A stretch of 64,000 nucleotides of DNA from Ancylobacter vacuolatus (GCF_030813595.1 NZ_JAUSUH010000001.1:682001-746000), one strand, 5' to 3'. Numbered from the stretch's first letter, positions 29,658 through 38,732 are shown. Numbers and translations are program-made. The notes: generated from the letters alone by a model not told the origin.

Positions 29658-30479
29658 ATGAACGATCGTCCCAGCCGTCCGCCCGGCCGTCCCAAGCCCT
29701 CCGCCGGACGCCCCCGCCAGCCTCGCCCCCGTCCCGCCGGACGCCCCTTCGGCGAGTGGCCGGACGATGTGGCGATTCTGTATGGCTGGCACAGCGTGGT
29801 CGAGGCGCTGCGCAACCCGCGCCGCAAGCTGCGCCGGCTGATGCTGACCGAGAACGCGGCGCGCCGGCTGGAAGAGGAAGCGATTTCCCAGCGCATCACC
29901 CCCGAGATCGTCCGGCCCGGCGAGATCGACCGGCTGCTCGACCCCGATGCGGTGCATCAGGGGATGCTCGCCGAATGCGATCCCCTCCCCTCCCTCAGCC
30001 TCGCCAAGGCGGCGGAGTGTGACCTTCTGCTCGTGCTCGACCAGATCACCGATCCGCACAATGTGGGCGCCATCGTGCGCTCGGCCGCGGCGCTGAAGGT
30101 CGGCGCTATCGTCACCACCGCACGCCACAGCCCGGCCGCTACCGGCGTGCTGGCCAAGAGCGCCAGCGGCGGGCTGGAGCATGTGCCGTTCTGCTTCGTC
30201 GGCAATCTCGCCCGGGCGCTGGACGAACTGAAGCAGAACGGCGTGCTCATCGTCGGCCTCGACAGCGAAGGCGGCGCCGATCTTTTCGACACGCGGCTCA
30301 CCGCCCCGACCGCACTGGTTCTGGGCGCGGAAGGCAAGGGCCTGCGCCACCTCACCCGCCAGACCTGCGACACGCTGGCGCGCATCGATCTTCCCGGCTC
30401 CATCATCAGCCTGAACGTGTCCAACGCCGCCGTGCTGGCGCTCTATATCGCCCGGCGCGCCATCGGCAGCCCGGCCTGA
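29658..30479 (+). CDS. rlmB: 23S rRNA (guanosine-2'-O-)-methyltransferase RlmB
   Basis: SpoU/TrmH-family (SPOUT) enzyme that methylates G2251 of 23S rRNA with SAM. The 273 residues begin with a Pro/Arg-rich tail of about 33 residues, then the substrate-binding domain (AILYGWHSVVEALRNPRRKL). Motif 1 is DPHNVGAIVRSA, motif 2 LVLGAEGKGLRHLTR, and motif 3 IISLNVSNAAVLALY. A related TrmH-family target cannot be excluded. It stands alone with its own terminator. Confidence 0.88.
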   Translation: MNDRPSRPPGRPKPSAGRPRQPRPRPAGRPFGEWPDDVAILYGWHSVVEALRNPRRKLRRLMLTENAARRLEEEAISQRITPEIVRPGEIDRLLDPDAVHQGMLAECDPLPSLSLAKAAECDLLLVLDQITDPHNVGAIVRSAAALKVGAIVTTARHSPAATGVLAKSASGGLEHVPFCFVGNLARALDELKQNGVLIVGLDSEGGADLFDTRLTAPTALVLGAEGKGLRHLTRQTCDTLARIDLPGSIISLNVSNAAVLALYIARRAIGSPA

Positions 30480-30823
30480 TCCGCCGTTTTACTTCGGCGT
30501 GAAGGGTTTTTCTGCCGCAGCGCAATATCTGCGGCAGTTTACGACCAATTGCCAATCGTCAAACGGTCCCAGTTTCGCCACTCTCCCCTGAGGCATGCGA
30601 CGGAATCAGAGAATTCCGCGCGCCAAGACACCGGGGAAAGGCGCCGCATGCTTCACAGCGGGCCGCCTCCGGGAGGAGACAGCCCGAGCTGACGGCGTTC
30701 CCGAAGGGACTCCCAAACTCGGCCATCACAACGGGCGGCTCTCGCGAGCTGGTCTTTTTGCGCGTGCGATTGACATCGCACGTCTCTGCATTGGCGCGAC
30801 CTAATCTTGGGGAAGGGAAACAC
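30480..30823. other. Intergenic region between rlmB and the MHS transporter
   Basis: 344 bases. The rlmB terminator lies at 30512-30540. The rest has no gene; a TTGACA occurs at 30769 within the inverted repeat GTGCGATTGACATCGCAC but has no well-spaced -10 box. Confidence 0.55.
30512..30540 (+). terminator. Rho-independent terminator after rlmB
   Basis: CTGCCGCAG (30512-30520) pairs perfectly with CTGCGGCAG (30529-30537) around an 8-base loop, followed by TTTA. It lies 32 bases past the rlmB stop. Confidence 0.7.
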
Positions 30824-32497
30824 ATGAGCGTAACAACTGCGGGACCGGCCGGAAAGACCGCTCCCATGACCCGCGAAGAACGAAAAGTCATCTTCGCCTC
30901 TTCGCTGGGCACCGTCTTCGAGTGGTACGATTTCTACCTGTACGGCTCGCTCTCGGCGATCATCGCCGCCCAGTTCTTCTCGGGCGTGAACCCGACAGCG
31001 GCCTTCATCTTCGCCCTAATGGCCTTCGCCGCCGGCTTCGCGGTGCGCCCGTTCGGCGCCATCTTCTTCGGCCGGCTCGGCGATCTCGTCGGCCGCAAAT
31101 ACACCTTCCTCATCACCATCCTGCTGATGGGCGCCTCGACCTTCGTGGTCGGCATCCTGCCGAACTATGCCAGCTGGGGCATTGCCGCGCCGGTCATCCT
31201 CATCATTCTGCGTCTGTTCCAGGGCCTCGCCCTGGGCGGTGAATATGGCGGCGCCGCCACCTATGTCGCCGAGCACGCGCCCGCCGGTCGCCGCGGCTTC
31301 TACACCTCGTGGATCCAGACCACGGCGACGCTCGGCCTGTTCCTGTCGCTGCTGGTCATCCTCGGCACCCGCACCTATCTGGGCGAGGCCGCCTTCGCGG
31401 AGTGGGGCTGGCGCATCCCGTTCCTGGTGTCGATCATCCTGCTCGCCGTCTCGGTCTGGATCCGTCTGACGCTGAACGAATCGCCTGTCTTCAAGAAGAT
31501 GAAGGAAGAGGGCAAGACCTCGAAGGCGCCGCTTACCGAAGCCTTCGGCCGCTGGGAGAACGCCAAGGTTGGCCTCATCGCCCTGTTCGGCGGCACCGCC
31601 GGCCAGGCCGTGGTGTGGTACACGGGCCAGTTCTACGCGCTATTCTTCCTCACCCAGACGCTGAAGGTCGATGGCTGGACGGCGAACGTGCTCATCGCCG
31701 TCTCGCTGCTGATCGGCACGCCGTTCTTCATCGTGTTCGGCTGGCTGTCCGACAAGATCGGCCGCAAGCCGATTATTCTCGGCGGCTGCCTTATCGCGGC
31801 GCTGACCTATTTCCCGATCTTCGCCGCCATCACCCACTATGCCAACCCGGCGCTTGAGCGGGCGCAGGCGACCTCGCCTGTCACCGTCGTCGCCGATCCC
31901 GCCGAGTGCTCGTTCCAGTTCAACCCGGTGGGCACGGCCAAGTTCGTCAGCTCGTGCGACGTCGCCAAGTCGTTCCTGGCGCGTAACTCGGTGAACTACT
32001 CCAACGAAGCGGCCCCCGCCGGCACGATCGCCAGCGTCAAGGTCGGCGACAAGGTGATCCCCTCCGTCAGCGGCGTCGGTGCCGACCCGGCCGCCTTCAA
32101 GGCCGCGTCCGACGCCTTCACCGCCAGCATGACCGAGGCCATCCGCGCCGCCGGCTATCCCGCCAAAGCAGATCCAGCCGCCATCAACACGCCGATGGTG
32201 GTCGCGCTGCTGACCGTCCTCGTGCTGTTCGTCACCATGGTGTACGGCCCGATCGCGGCCTGGCTGGTCGAACTGTTCCCGACCCGGATCCGCTACACCG
32301 CCATGTCGCTGCCCTACCACATCGGCAATGGCTGGTTCGGCGGCTTCCTGCCCACCACGGCCTTCGCCATGGTGGCGGCCACCGGCGACATCTATTACGG
32401 CCTCTGGTACCCGATCATCGTGGCTCTCGCGACCTTCGTCATCGGCCTCGTCCTGGCGCCGGAGACCAACAAGCGCGACCTCGAGAACTGGCACTGA
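30824..32497 (+). CDS. MHS-family MFS transporter with a long internal loop
   Basis: Major-facilitator transporter of the metabolite:H+ symporter family (ShiA/ProP-like). The start ATG at 30824 has GGGGAAGGG upstream and gives 557 residues. Family signatures are the opening SSLGTVFEWYDFYLYGSLSA, GRLGDLVGRKYTF and the second-half copy GWLSDKIGRKPII. Between two helices in the second half an unusual hydrophilic segment of about 110 residues (roughly 345-455) with two Cys is inserted. The substrate is unknown (a carboxylate, shikimate-like or betaine-like compound is possible). Confidence 0.88.
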   Translation: MSVTTAGPAGKTAPMTREERKVIFASSLGTVFEWYDFYLYGSLSAIIAAQFFSGVNPTAAFIFALMAFAAGFAVRPFGAIFFGRLGDLVGRKYTFLITILLMGASTFVVGILPNYASWGIAAPVILIILRLFQGLALGGEYGGAATYVAEHAPAGRRGFYTSWIQTTATLGLFLSLLVILGTRTYLGEAAFAEWGWRIPFLVSIILLAVSVWIRLTLNESPVFKKMKEEGKTSKAPLTEAFGRWENAKVGLIALFGGTAGQAVVWYTGQFYALFFLTQTLKVDGWTANVLIAVSLLIGTPFFIVFGWLSDKIGRKPIILGGCLIAALTYFPIFAAITHYANPALERAQATSPVTVVADPAECSFQFNPVGTAKFVSSCDVAKSFLARNSVNYSNEAAPAGTIASVKVGDKVIPSVSGVGADPAAFKAASDAFTASMTEAIRAAGYPAKADPAAINTPMVVALLTVLVLFVTMVYGPIAAWLVELFPTRIRYTAMSLPYHIGNGWFGGFLPTTAFAMVAATGDIYYGLWYPIIVALATFVIGLVLAPETNKRDLENWH

Positions 32498-32540
32498 AGC
32501 TTTACGCGCGGCTTCGTCCTCCGGGACGGAGCGCAAAAGG

Positions 32541-32573
32541 AAAGGCCCCGTCGCGAGACGGGGCCTTTTTGTT
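32541..32573. terminator. Bidirectional terminator between transporter and ridA-like gene
   Basis: AAAGGCCCCGTC (32541-32552) pairs with GACGGGGCCTTT (32557-32568) around GCGA, a perfect 12-bp stem. It is followed by TTTTTGTT on the plus strand and by a CCTTTTGC run on the minus strand, so it can serve both convergent genes. Confidence 0.85.
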
Positions 32574-32602
32574 GAGTGTTGCCGAAGTGCCTTCGGCTGG
32601 CC

Positions 32603-32944
32603 TCAGATCGCCGCCTTGACGACGATCTCGACCTTGTAGTCCGGCGTCGCCAGCGCCGCTTCGACAGTGGCGCGGGCGGGGGTGTTGCCGGCCGAGACCC
32701 ACTTGTCCCACACCGCGTTCATCTCGGCGAAGGTGGCGATGTCGGCGAGATAGATGGTGGCGGTCAGCAGCTTGGTCTTGTCGGTGCCGGCCTGGGCGAG
32801 CAGCGCGTCGATCTGGTCGAGCACGGCCTGCGTCTGCGCCGTCACACTGTCGCCCTTGGCGACCTGGCCGGCCAGATACACGACCGACCCGTGGATCACG
32901 GCCTCGCTCATGCGCGGACCGACTTCGATTCTCGTGATGCTCAT
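32603..32944 (-). CDS. RidA family protein
   Basis: 113-residue member of the YjgF/YER057c/UK114 family. RidA itself hydrolyses reactive enamine/imine intermediates from PLP enzymes. The key Arg is present (Arg91 in NTPARATVEAAL), with a Glu (Glu106) near the C-terminus. The N-terminal MSITRIEVGPRMSEAVIHGS looks like a Rid subgroup rather than archetypal RidA, so enamine deaminase activity is likely but not certain. It is convergent with the transporter. Confidence 0.85.
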   Translation of the reverse strand: MSITRIEVGPRMSEAVIHGSVVYLAGQVAKGDSVTAQTQAVLDQIDALLAQAGTDKTKLLTATIYLADIATFAEMNAVWDKWVSAGNTPARATVEAALATPDYKVEIVVKAAI

Positions 32945-32990
32945 CTGCTCAAACTCTGGATTTGACGGAAAGGGCTGGCCGCAAGCGAAA

Positions 32991-33019
32991 GCCGGCCGGT
33001 GCGCGAGGCACCGGCCGGC
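32991..33019 (-). terminator. Hairpin after the OmpA-like gene
   Basis: GCCGGCCGGTGC (32991-33002) pairs with GCACCGGCCGGC (33008-33019), a perfect 12-bp stem with a 5-base loop. The minus strand continues TTTCGCTT, a weak U-tract. It lies 31 bases past the OmpA-like stop. Confidence 0.65.
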
Positions 33020-33050
33020 TTCCTAACACACGAAAAAACCGGCGTCCTGC

Positions 33051-33680
33051 TCAGGGAGCGCTGGTGGGCACCGGCGCGCCCATCGGGCCGACGGTGCCGA
33101 TGGTGAAGATCTGCACCCGGCGGTTGACCGGGTCCTGCGGCTTGGAGGGCACCTGCAGGGCCTCCTGGCCAAGGCCGACGGCCTCCAGGCGATCCGGCGA
33201 GACGCCGAAGACGACGACCAGCGCCTGAACGATGGCGTTTGCGCGCTCCTGGCTGAGCTTCAGGTTGAAGGCGCGAGTGCCTGTCGTGTCGGTGTTGCCG
33301 ACCACAATGAACTTGTAGTTCGCCAGGATCGGGTGGTGCATCGCGTCGGCGATGGAGCCGAGCGTCCGGTAGGATTCGGGGCGGATGATGTCCGAACCGA
33401 GCGCGAACTGGATCTGCACGGTGATCTGGGCGAGCTTGTCAAGCCGCTTGGCGATCTCGGACTTGTCGAGCGTCAGCGGCAGGTTCTGGGTGACGGCGTC
33501 CTGCGCCATCTGGCGCAGAACCTGGGCGGTAAGCGCCGGGTCGAACATGGTGGCCTGCGACAGGCCCTGCATGATCTGGGCGTCACTATCGGGCGTCTGC
33601 GCGGTCGCTGTGCCGGCGAGCGGCGCGGCGAGCACGGCGGCGAGGGCGAGCCCACCGACGAAACGGGTGATACGGGTCAT
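33051..33680 (-). CDS. OmpA-family exported protein
   Basis: 209 residues from the ATG at 33680. A Sec signal peptide (MTRITRFVGGLALAAVLAAP, cleavage near TATAQ) leads to a middle helical part and a C-terminal OmpA-like peptidoglycan-binding domain. That domain is recognised from FIVVGNTDTTGTRAFNLKLS, QERANAIVQAL and the NRRVQIF end. There is no membrane barrel, so it is probably periplasmic and peptidoglycan-associated. It lies 34 bases after the Cys-repeat gene on the same strand, probably one operon. Confidence 0.82.
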   Translation of the reverse strand: MTRITRFVGGLALAAVLAAPLAGTATAQTPDSDAQIMQGLSQATMFDPALTAQVLRQMAQDAVTQNLPLTLDKSEIAKRLDKLAQITVQIQFALGSDIIRPESYRTLGSIADAMHHPILANYKFIVVGNTDTTGTRAFNLKLSQERANAIVQALVVVFGVSPDRLEAVGLGQEALQVPSKPQDPVNRRVQIFTIGTVGPMGAPVPTSAP

Positions 33681-33714
33681 GATCTGTCTCTTTTCCCTAG
33701 CGTTTCGCCGCTCG

Positions 33715-34137
33715 TCACTGCCACCAGCCGGCATCGACCAGGATATCCTTGCAGGCCGGACGGATCACCTTGCTGGCCGACTGCAGGCAGGTGAGGATGT
33801 TGGCATCGCCCGGCTGAACGCCGGCGCAGGCCTGGCGGATATTGGCGTTGCAGACATTCCAGGCGTCGCCCTGTGCGGCGATGCGCTTGGCGATCGACGC
33901 GCGCGCGGCGGCGTAATCATCGAAGCACTGCTGCGGCACCTGATCCTGATGTGCCATCAGGCAGTTGCGAACCGCGCCGGTACCGAGATTGTCCTTGGCG
34001 CAAAACCTCTCGATGGAAGGACCACAGCTCTTGGCGATCAGGGCCCCGGCTTCAGCATAGCTCATCGTCTGGGCCGACGCGCTGCCGGCCATGCCGGCCA
34101 GCAGCAGCGCCGCCAGTCCGACCAAAAATCGCTTCAT
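33715..34137 (-). CDS. Exported protein with two identical-spacing Cys repeats
   Basis: 140 residues from the ATG at 34137. A signal peptide (about 1-22, ending SASAQ) precedes eight Cys residues in two matching sets: 38, 46, 59, 71 and 96, 104, 117, 129. Both sets have intervals of 8, 13 and 12, and they are 58 residues apart. The pattern recalls the cysteine-rich FGFR/GLG1-like repeat, but I do not claim membership. Four disulfides in the periplasm are likely. It is co-directional with the OmpA-like gene. Function is unknown. Confidence 0.7.
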   Translation of the reverse strand: MKRFLVGLAALLLAGMAGSASAQTMSYAEAGALIAKSCGPSIERFCAKDNLGTGAVRNCLMAHQDQVPQQCFDDYAAARASIAKRIAAQGDAWNVCNANIRQACAGVQPGDANILTCLQSASKVIRPACKDILVDAGWWQ

Positions 34138-34707
34138 AGTCCAGCCTCCCAAATGGCGTGCGGTGATCCTCACCGCGGGGGGATTCGGCACGCGCCGTTG
34201 CGAACGACATCCCACGGATTCGTCTCGCAGAAGGCGGCGCTCGGCGCAATGGCGTATTTTGCTCGGTTTGCGGGCGAAGCCCGGTATTTGGGGAATGAAT
34301 GGCCATCATACCAGCCTACCAACACAACCGGCCTATCCTACCGATACCGCTGCGCCAATCGAACGGCTCGAGCGCACACGCCCTAGCCCCTTCGCGTCGC
34401 AGGCGAATCAGTCTCCGCGCGACCTCTGACGGCGAACGGTCGGTTAGGCTGACCTATGGCGGGCGGTGGCAGCCGTCGTCGCGGTCTGATCACGGGCACG
34501 TCAGCGGCTTTCCAGAACCGCGACAGCCGATGAGGTTGATTTCCATCCATTCAGCGCGCGCCACCTCTCCTGCAGTCGCCCGCCCGCCGGAGCGGCGAGC
34601 GGCGACTGCAGGCCGGAACGCGCGCCGCCCAGAAGCGGCTATCGCCAGCGCTTGACAGTTCCGCCGGCGCGCCCCAGGCAAAGGACATCTCACGGGGGCC
34701 GACGATC
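34138..34707. other. Intergenic region with a long hairpin
   Basis: 570 bases between divergent genes. No convincing gene; open frames present lack ribosome-binding sites and have odd composition. It contains a 12-bp inverted repeat at 34569-34612 and a TTGACA at 34653 without a good -10 box. Confidence 0.55.
34569..34612. repeat. Inverted repeat CCTGCAGTCGCC / GGCGACTGCAGG
   Basis: Perfect 12-bp arms (34569-34580 and 34601-34612) enclose 20 GC-rich bases that are themselves partly self-complementary. There is no T-run on either side. It may be a cis-regulatory or REP-type element. Confidence 0.6.
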
Positions 34708-35232
34708 TTGCGACACCTGCTTTCAGCCTTAACGGCACTGCTGCTCACAGTGGCGCCGGCATTCGCCCAGTACCCGCCATCCTATCCCCCGGCTTATCCG
34801 CCGGCCTATCCGAACCCGGATCAGGCCGATGACGCCAAATGCCGCTCCTGGGGCCTGGCGCCGGGCACGCGGGCCTATTCCGACTGCCGGATGACGCTGG
34901 ATCAGAATCGGCCCGGGCCGCCGCCTTATCCTTATCCGAACCCGCCGCCGCCTTATCCCTATCCGGGCCCGCCACAGCCCTGGCGTCCTGGCCCCCCTCC
35001 CATGCCGAACGAGATTTCCGACCGGGATGCCCTGAACTACTGCGAAAAGGCAGCACGGGCGGCGCCGCCCTACCTGATCGTGAAGCTTGCCGCCAAGATC
35101 GTGACCCCCGGCCGCGAGAAGGTGGTGAAACTCTCTTTCAACGTCATCAAGCCCGGGGCAAAGCCCGGCTTCTGGAATGTCGAATGCCGTTTCCGCGGTG
35201 GCAGAATGACAAGCTTCAGCGCCCCGCGCTGA
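34708..35232 (+). CDS. Pro/Tyr-rich exported protein (TTG start)
   Basis: 174 residues read from a TTG at 34708, the only start that gives the whole signal peptide (RHLLSALTALLLTVAPAFA). The mature part begins with PPSYPPAYPPAYP repeats, then a short Cys-containing segment (KCRSWGLAPGTRAYSDCR) and a second Pro/Tyr stretch (residues about 70-100). A C-terminal globular part follows. The AKCRSWGLAPGTRAYSDC motif resembles small lipoprotein-like repeat segments in alphaproteobacteria, but I do not recognise the family. Function is unknown. Confidence 0.6.
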   Translation: MRHLLSALTALLLTVAPAFAQYPPSYPPAYPPAYPNPDQADDAKCRSWGLAPGTRAYSDCRMTLDQNRPGPPPYPYPNPPPPYPYPGPPQPWRPGPPPMPNEISDRDALNYCEKAARAAPPYLIVKLAAKIVTPGREKVVKLSFNVIKPGAKPGFWNVECRFRGGRMTSFSAPR

Positions 35233-35388
35233 CCAACAGGCAGAGCCGCGCCGCGCGCCCGTCTTGACCGGGCGGCGGCCATCGGCGAAGAGAACCATGT
35301 CGCCACCGGCGCAGGCACCGGGGCGGCAGAATCGAACCGCTGCCGTCCGGTCACAAGGGTGAGGACGCGGTGGCGCGGGACTGGCTTG

Positions 35389-35463
<75 letters not shown>

Positions 35464-35558
35464 GTTCCCTCCCCTTCTGCCGGGCTGAGCGGGCAAGCCC
35501 ATGACAGTGCCCTCACCGCCAGTCTGTCGGAAGCCCGCAGGAAGCCTGTGGCGCGCGC

Positions 35559-36257
35559 TCACTCCTCATCGGAATAGCGCTCCTCTTTCCAGGGATCTGC
35601 GTGGTTGTGGTAGCCATTCTCCTCCCAGAAGCCGCGCTTGTCGGCGACGACGAACTCAATCTTCTTGAGCCATTTCGCGCTCTTCCAGAAATAGAGATGC
35701 GGCACCACCAGCCGCGCCGGGCCGCCATGCTCTGTCGTGAGCGGCTTGTCCTCCCAGCTGTGGACGATCAGCGCGTCCTCCGCGGCGAAATCTTCCAGGG
35801 CAAGATTGGTGACATAGCCATCATAGGAATGGAGCAGGACGAAGCCCGCGCCATCGCGCGGCATCACCAGGTCCAGCAGATCGCGCGTGGCGAGCCCCTC
35901 CCAGCGATTGTCATAGTGCGACCACGTGGTGACGCAGTGGATGTCAGTGGTTTCCTGCGTCTGCTTCTGGGCACGGAACGTCGCCCAGTCCCAGGAGATG
36001 GGGTGTTCCACCTCGCCGGTCACGTCGAGCCGCCAGTGATCGAGCGAAATGCGCGGCTGCATGCCGAGGTCGAGCACTGGCCAGTCGCGCACCAAATGCT
36101 GTCCGGGGGGAAGCCGCTCCTCCTCCGGGCGAGTCATGCGGCCGGTGAGGAACTTGCCCTGCCGCGCCCAAGCCCGCTTGGCGCGGGTGAGCTTGCTGTC
36201 GGCGGGCGGCTCGGGCGCACGGCCGACGGGGGCGTGCGGGTCGCTTGTATCCGTCAT
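35559..36257 (-). CDS. Sulfite-oxidase-like molybdopterin oxidoreductase
   Basis: 232 residues with the oxidoreductase molybdopterin-binding domain of the sulfite oxidase/MsrP fold. The predicted Mo-ligand Cys is Cys108 in DIHCVTTWSHYDNRWEGL, and the GGPARLVVPHLYFWKSAKW segment is typical. There is no signal peptide, unlike MsrP, so it is probably cytoplasmic. It lacks haem or dimerisation domains. The substrate is unknown. It is a single-gene unit. Confidence 0.85.
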   Translation of the reverse strand: MTDTSDPHAPVGRAPEPPADSKLTRAKRAWARQGKFLTGRMTRPEEERLPPGQHLVRDWPVLDLGMQPRISLDHWRLDVTGEVEHPISWDWATFRAQKQTQETTDIHCVTTWSHYDNRWEGLATRDLLDLVMPRDGAGFVLLHSYDGYVTNLALEDFAAEDALIVHSWEDKPLTTEHGGPARLVVPHLYFWKSAKWLKKIEFVVADKRGFWEENGYHNHADPWKEERYSDEE

Positions 36258-36345
36258 GATCCGGGTCTCCTTCGCTGGAGGGAGCCCGGATCATAGCATT
36301 GTCAGGCGGCGGAGCCTTTCACTTCGGCATGCCGCCCGGGTGTCA

Positions 36346-37155
36346 TCACGCGCTCAACCGCCCCTGATCGACGGGTGCCGCGTCCGGCGCCGGGTGGGGG
36401 TTGCCGACCATCGCCTGGCCGACCGCCGTGGGCCGGCGCTTGCGCTGGGCCATGTTCAGGCCCTCGACCAGGGCCGAGAACGCCATGGCGGCGTAGATGT
36501 AGCCCTTCGAGACGTGGGCGCCGAAGCCTTCGGCGATCAGCGTCGTGCCGATCAGCAGCAGGAAGCCGAGCGCCAGCATCACGATGGAAGGGTTGCGGTT
36601 GATGAAGTTCGCCAGCGGCCCGGCCGCGAACAGCATGGTCATGACCGCGAACACGACCGCGATCACCATGATCGGGATGTGCTCGGTCATGCCGACGGCG
36701 GTGATGATGCTGTCGACCGAGAAGACGAGATCGAGAATCAGGATCTGCACGATGGCAGCACCGAAGCTCAACTGAAGCGTCCCACCGAGCGAGGCCTCCT
36801 GCTCGTCATGCGGCGCCATGCTGTGATGGATTTCCTTGGTCGCCTTCCACACCAGGAAGAGACCACCGGCGATCAGGATAAGGTCGCGCCACGAGAAGGG
36901 ATGACCGAACACGGAGAAGACCGGCTCCACCAGCGTCACGATGATGGCGATCGTGCTCAGCAGGCCGAGGCGCATGATCAGCGCCAGCCCGATGCCGATT
37001 CGACGGGCGCGCGGACGAATGTCCTCAGGCAGTTTGTTGGTCAGGATCGAGATGAACAGCAGGTTGTCGATGCCAAGAACGACTTCCATCGCAATCAGCG
37101 TAATCAGCGCCGCCCAGGCTGCCGGGCTGGCGGCAAGTTCCATCAAATAGTCCAC
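36346..37155 (-). CDS. TerC family integral membrane protein
   Basis: I choose the GTG at 37155 because GGGGAG lies 7 bases upstream; this gives 269 residues. ATG at 37143 is an alternative. The TerC core is clear: [15 protein letters not shown] in the first helix pair and the matching [16 protein letters not shown] in the second, each with the conserved Asp. About seven membrane helices are expected. TerC relatives export metals (Mn) or confer tellurite resistance; which applies here is not visible. Confidence 0.88.
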   Translation of the reverse strand: MDYLMELAASPAAWAALITLIAMEVVLGIDNLLFISILTNKLPEDIRPRARRIGIGLALIMRLGLLSTIAIIVTLVEPVFSVFGHPFSWRDLILIAGGLFLVWKATKEIHHSMAPHDEQEASLGGTLQLSFGAAIVQILILDLVFSVDSIITAVGMTEHIPIMVIAVVFAVMTMLFAAGPLANFINRNPSIVMLALGFLLLIGTTLIAEGFGAHVSKGYIYAAMAFSALVEGLNMAQRKRRPTAVGQAMVGNPHPAPDAAPVDQGRLSA

Positions 37156-37604
37156 CGGATCACTCCCCAGAAATCGCCAAGAGACGGGTCGGCGCAGCAA
37201 CGCCTTCGCGGCGCGTTAACGCACGATGAGGCATTTTGGATCGTCGTGAAGGGGGTATCGAGTTCATATGAGACACAGTCCTGCCGGCGCGACGTCGGGA
37301 AGCGATCCGACATCACGCGAACGCCGGCGGCTCGCGTCAGAGGGGCCCGGATCAACGGGTGCGCAGAAACTAAGGCAGGCGCGTCGCAAAGCCACCCTTG
37401 TCGCACATGACAGATTGTCGCACCCTCACGACCCCGCCTCGCCTGTCCCGACGCCGCCGCCCTCTGAGCGCTGAACAATTCCGACAAGTGACTGTCGTGA
37501 CGCGACAGCGGCTTTCTCGCGCGGATTTACCGTGTCATCGTCACTTCATCGCCCCGAACTAGAGCGGACGCAGTTTCGCCCTCCGGGGGCAATGGGAGGT
37601 AATG
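37156..37604. other. Divergent intergenic region between terC-like and polyamine-ABC genes
   Basis: 449 bases without a credible gene. It contains a small palindrome, CTGTCG-TGACG-CGACAG (37492-37508), about 100 bases before the binding-protein gene. This could be an operator; no promoter boxes are convincing. Confidence 0.5.
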
Positions 37605-38732
37605 ATGACCCGCTTTTCTCGTCGTGACCTGATGAAGGCTGGCGCCTTCGCGATCGCCGCGCCGGCCGTGTTGCGCGCCCACGACGCGCTCGCCAGTTCC
37701 GGCTCGCTCAATGTCTATGCCTGGGGCGACTATTTCGACAAGAACACCCTGCTGGCCGATTTCACCAACGCCACCGGCGTGAAGGTGAACCTGTCGACCT
37801 ACGGCTCCAACGAAGAGTGCGAGAACAAGCTGCGCGCCGCCGGCGGCAAGGGCTTCGACATCATCTTCCCGTCCGTCGATACCGGCCCGAACTACTACAA
37901 GGACAACCTCCTCCAGCCGATCGACGAGGCGAAGTTCCAGTCCGCCCTGATCATTCCCTCGATCTACCGCAACTCGCTCAAGCTCGGCGCCGCCTATCGC
38001 GGCAAGCGCTACCTCGTGCCGTTCGACTGGGGCACCGAGGGCATCACCTGGGATTCGACCAAGTTCCCGGGCAAGAAGTCTGGCGACATCTCCTATGGCG
38101 ACATGTGGCTGGCCGACCATCCGAAGCAGACCGCAATCCGGCAGAAGTCGGTGTTCAACGGCGTGGCGCTCTATCTCGATGCCACCGGCGAGCTGAAGTC
38201 GGATCGCGGCATGGACCTCTACAAGTCCGAGGCCGATTCGCGCCGCGTCTTCGAGGGCGTGCTGAAGTACATCCTCGCCCATAAGGGCAATATCGGCGCC
38301 TACTGGAACAACGCCACCGAGGCGACCGCCGCCTTCACCGACGCCGGCTGCACCATCGGCCAGACCTGGGATACCACCGGCATCCTGCTCCACCGCAACA
38401 CCGACAAGAAGTGGAGCTACGGGATGCCGAAGGAGGGCGGCCTGGCCTGGACCGACACGCTCGGCATCCCCGCCGGCGCCGAGAATGTCGAGCAGGCCTA
38501 CGCCTTCGCCAACTTCATCTATCAGCCGGAAGTCGGGGCCCGCTTCGCCAACACCACCGGCTACAACAGCTGCGCCGCCGGCGCCCAGCAGTTCCTCTCC
38601 GAGGAAGCGCGGGCTGCCTTCGATGCGGCCTATCCGGCCGGCACCATCGACAACCTGTTCTGGTGGCCGATGCAGACCGACTTCTACGCCAAGCTGCGCG
38701 GCGAGTATGTCGAGAAGCTGACCAACAGCTGA
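37605..38732 (+). CDS. Polyamine-type ABC transporter substrate-binding protein
   Basis: Periplasmic binding protein of the PotD/PotF type. I choose the ATG at 37605, 5 bases after GGGAGG, over the ATG one codon earlier; it gives 375 residues. A Tat signal (SRRDLMKAGAFAIAAPAVLR) is clear. The mature protein opens GSLNVYAWGDYFDKNTLLAD, typical of spermidine/putrescine binders, and has NGVALYLDATG and GYNSCAAGA segments. It is first in a four-gene set with ATPase and two permeases. The ligand could be a polyamine or related compound. Confidence 0.9.
   Translation: MTRFSRRDLMKAGAFAIAAPAVLRAHDALASSGSLNVYAWGDYFDKNTLLADFTNATGVKVNLSTYGSNEECENKLRAAGGKGFDIIFPSVDTGPNYYKDNLLQPIDEAKFQSALIIPSIYRNSLKLGAAYRGKRYLVPFDWGTEGITWDSTKFPGKKSGDISYGDMWLADHPKQTAIRQKSVFNGVALYLDATGELKSDRGMDLYKSEADSRRVFEGVLKYILAHKGNIGAYWNNATEATAAFTDAGCTIGQTWDTTGILLHRNTDKKWSYGMPKEGGLAWTDTLGIPAGAENVEQAYAFANFIYQPEVGARFANTTGYNSCAAGAQQFLSEEARAAFDAAYPAGTIDNLFWWPMQTDFYAKLRGEYVEKLTNS

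Noticed and set aside
30769-30800. TTGACA as promoter of the MHS transporter
   Set aside because: No -10 box at 16-18 bases; TAATCT is 26 bases away.
37156-37300. A yybP-ykoY (Mn) riboswitch upstream of the TerC gene
   Set aside because: TerC genes are often under this riboswitch, and GGGGAGTG occurs near the start, but that is the ribosome-binding site and no second half of the motif or matching fold was found.
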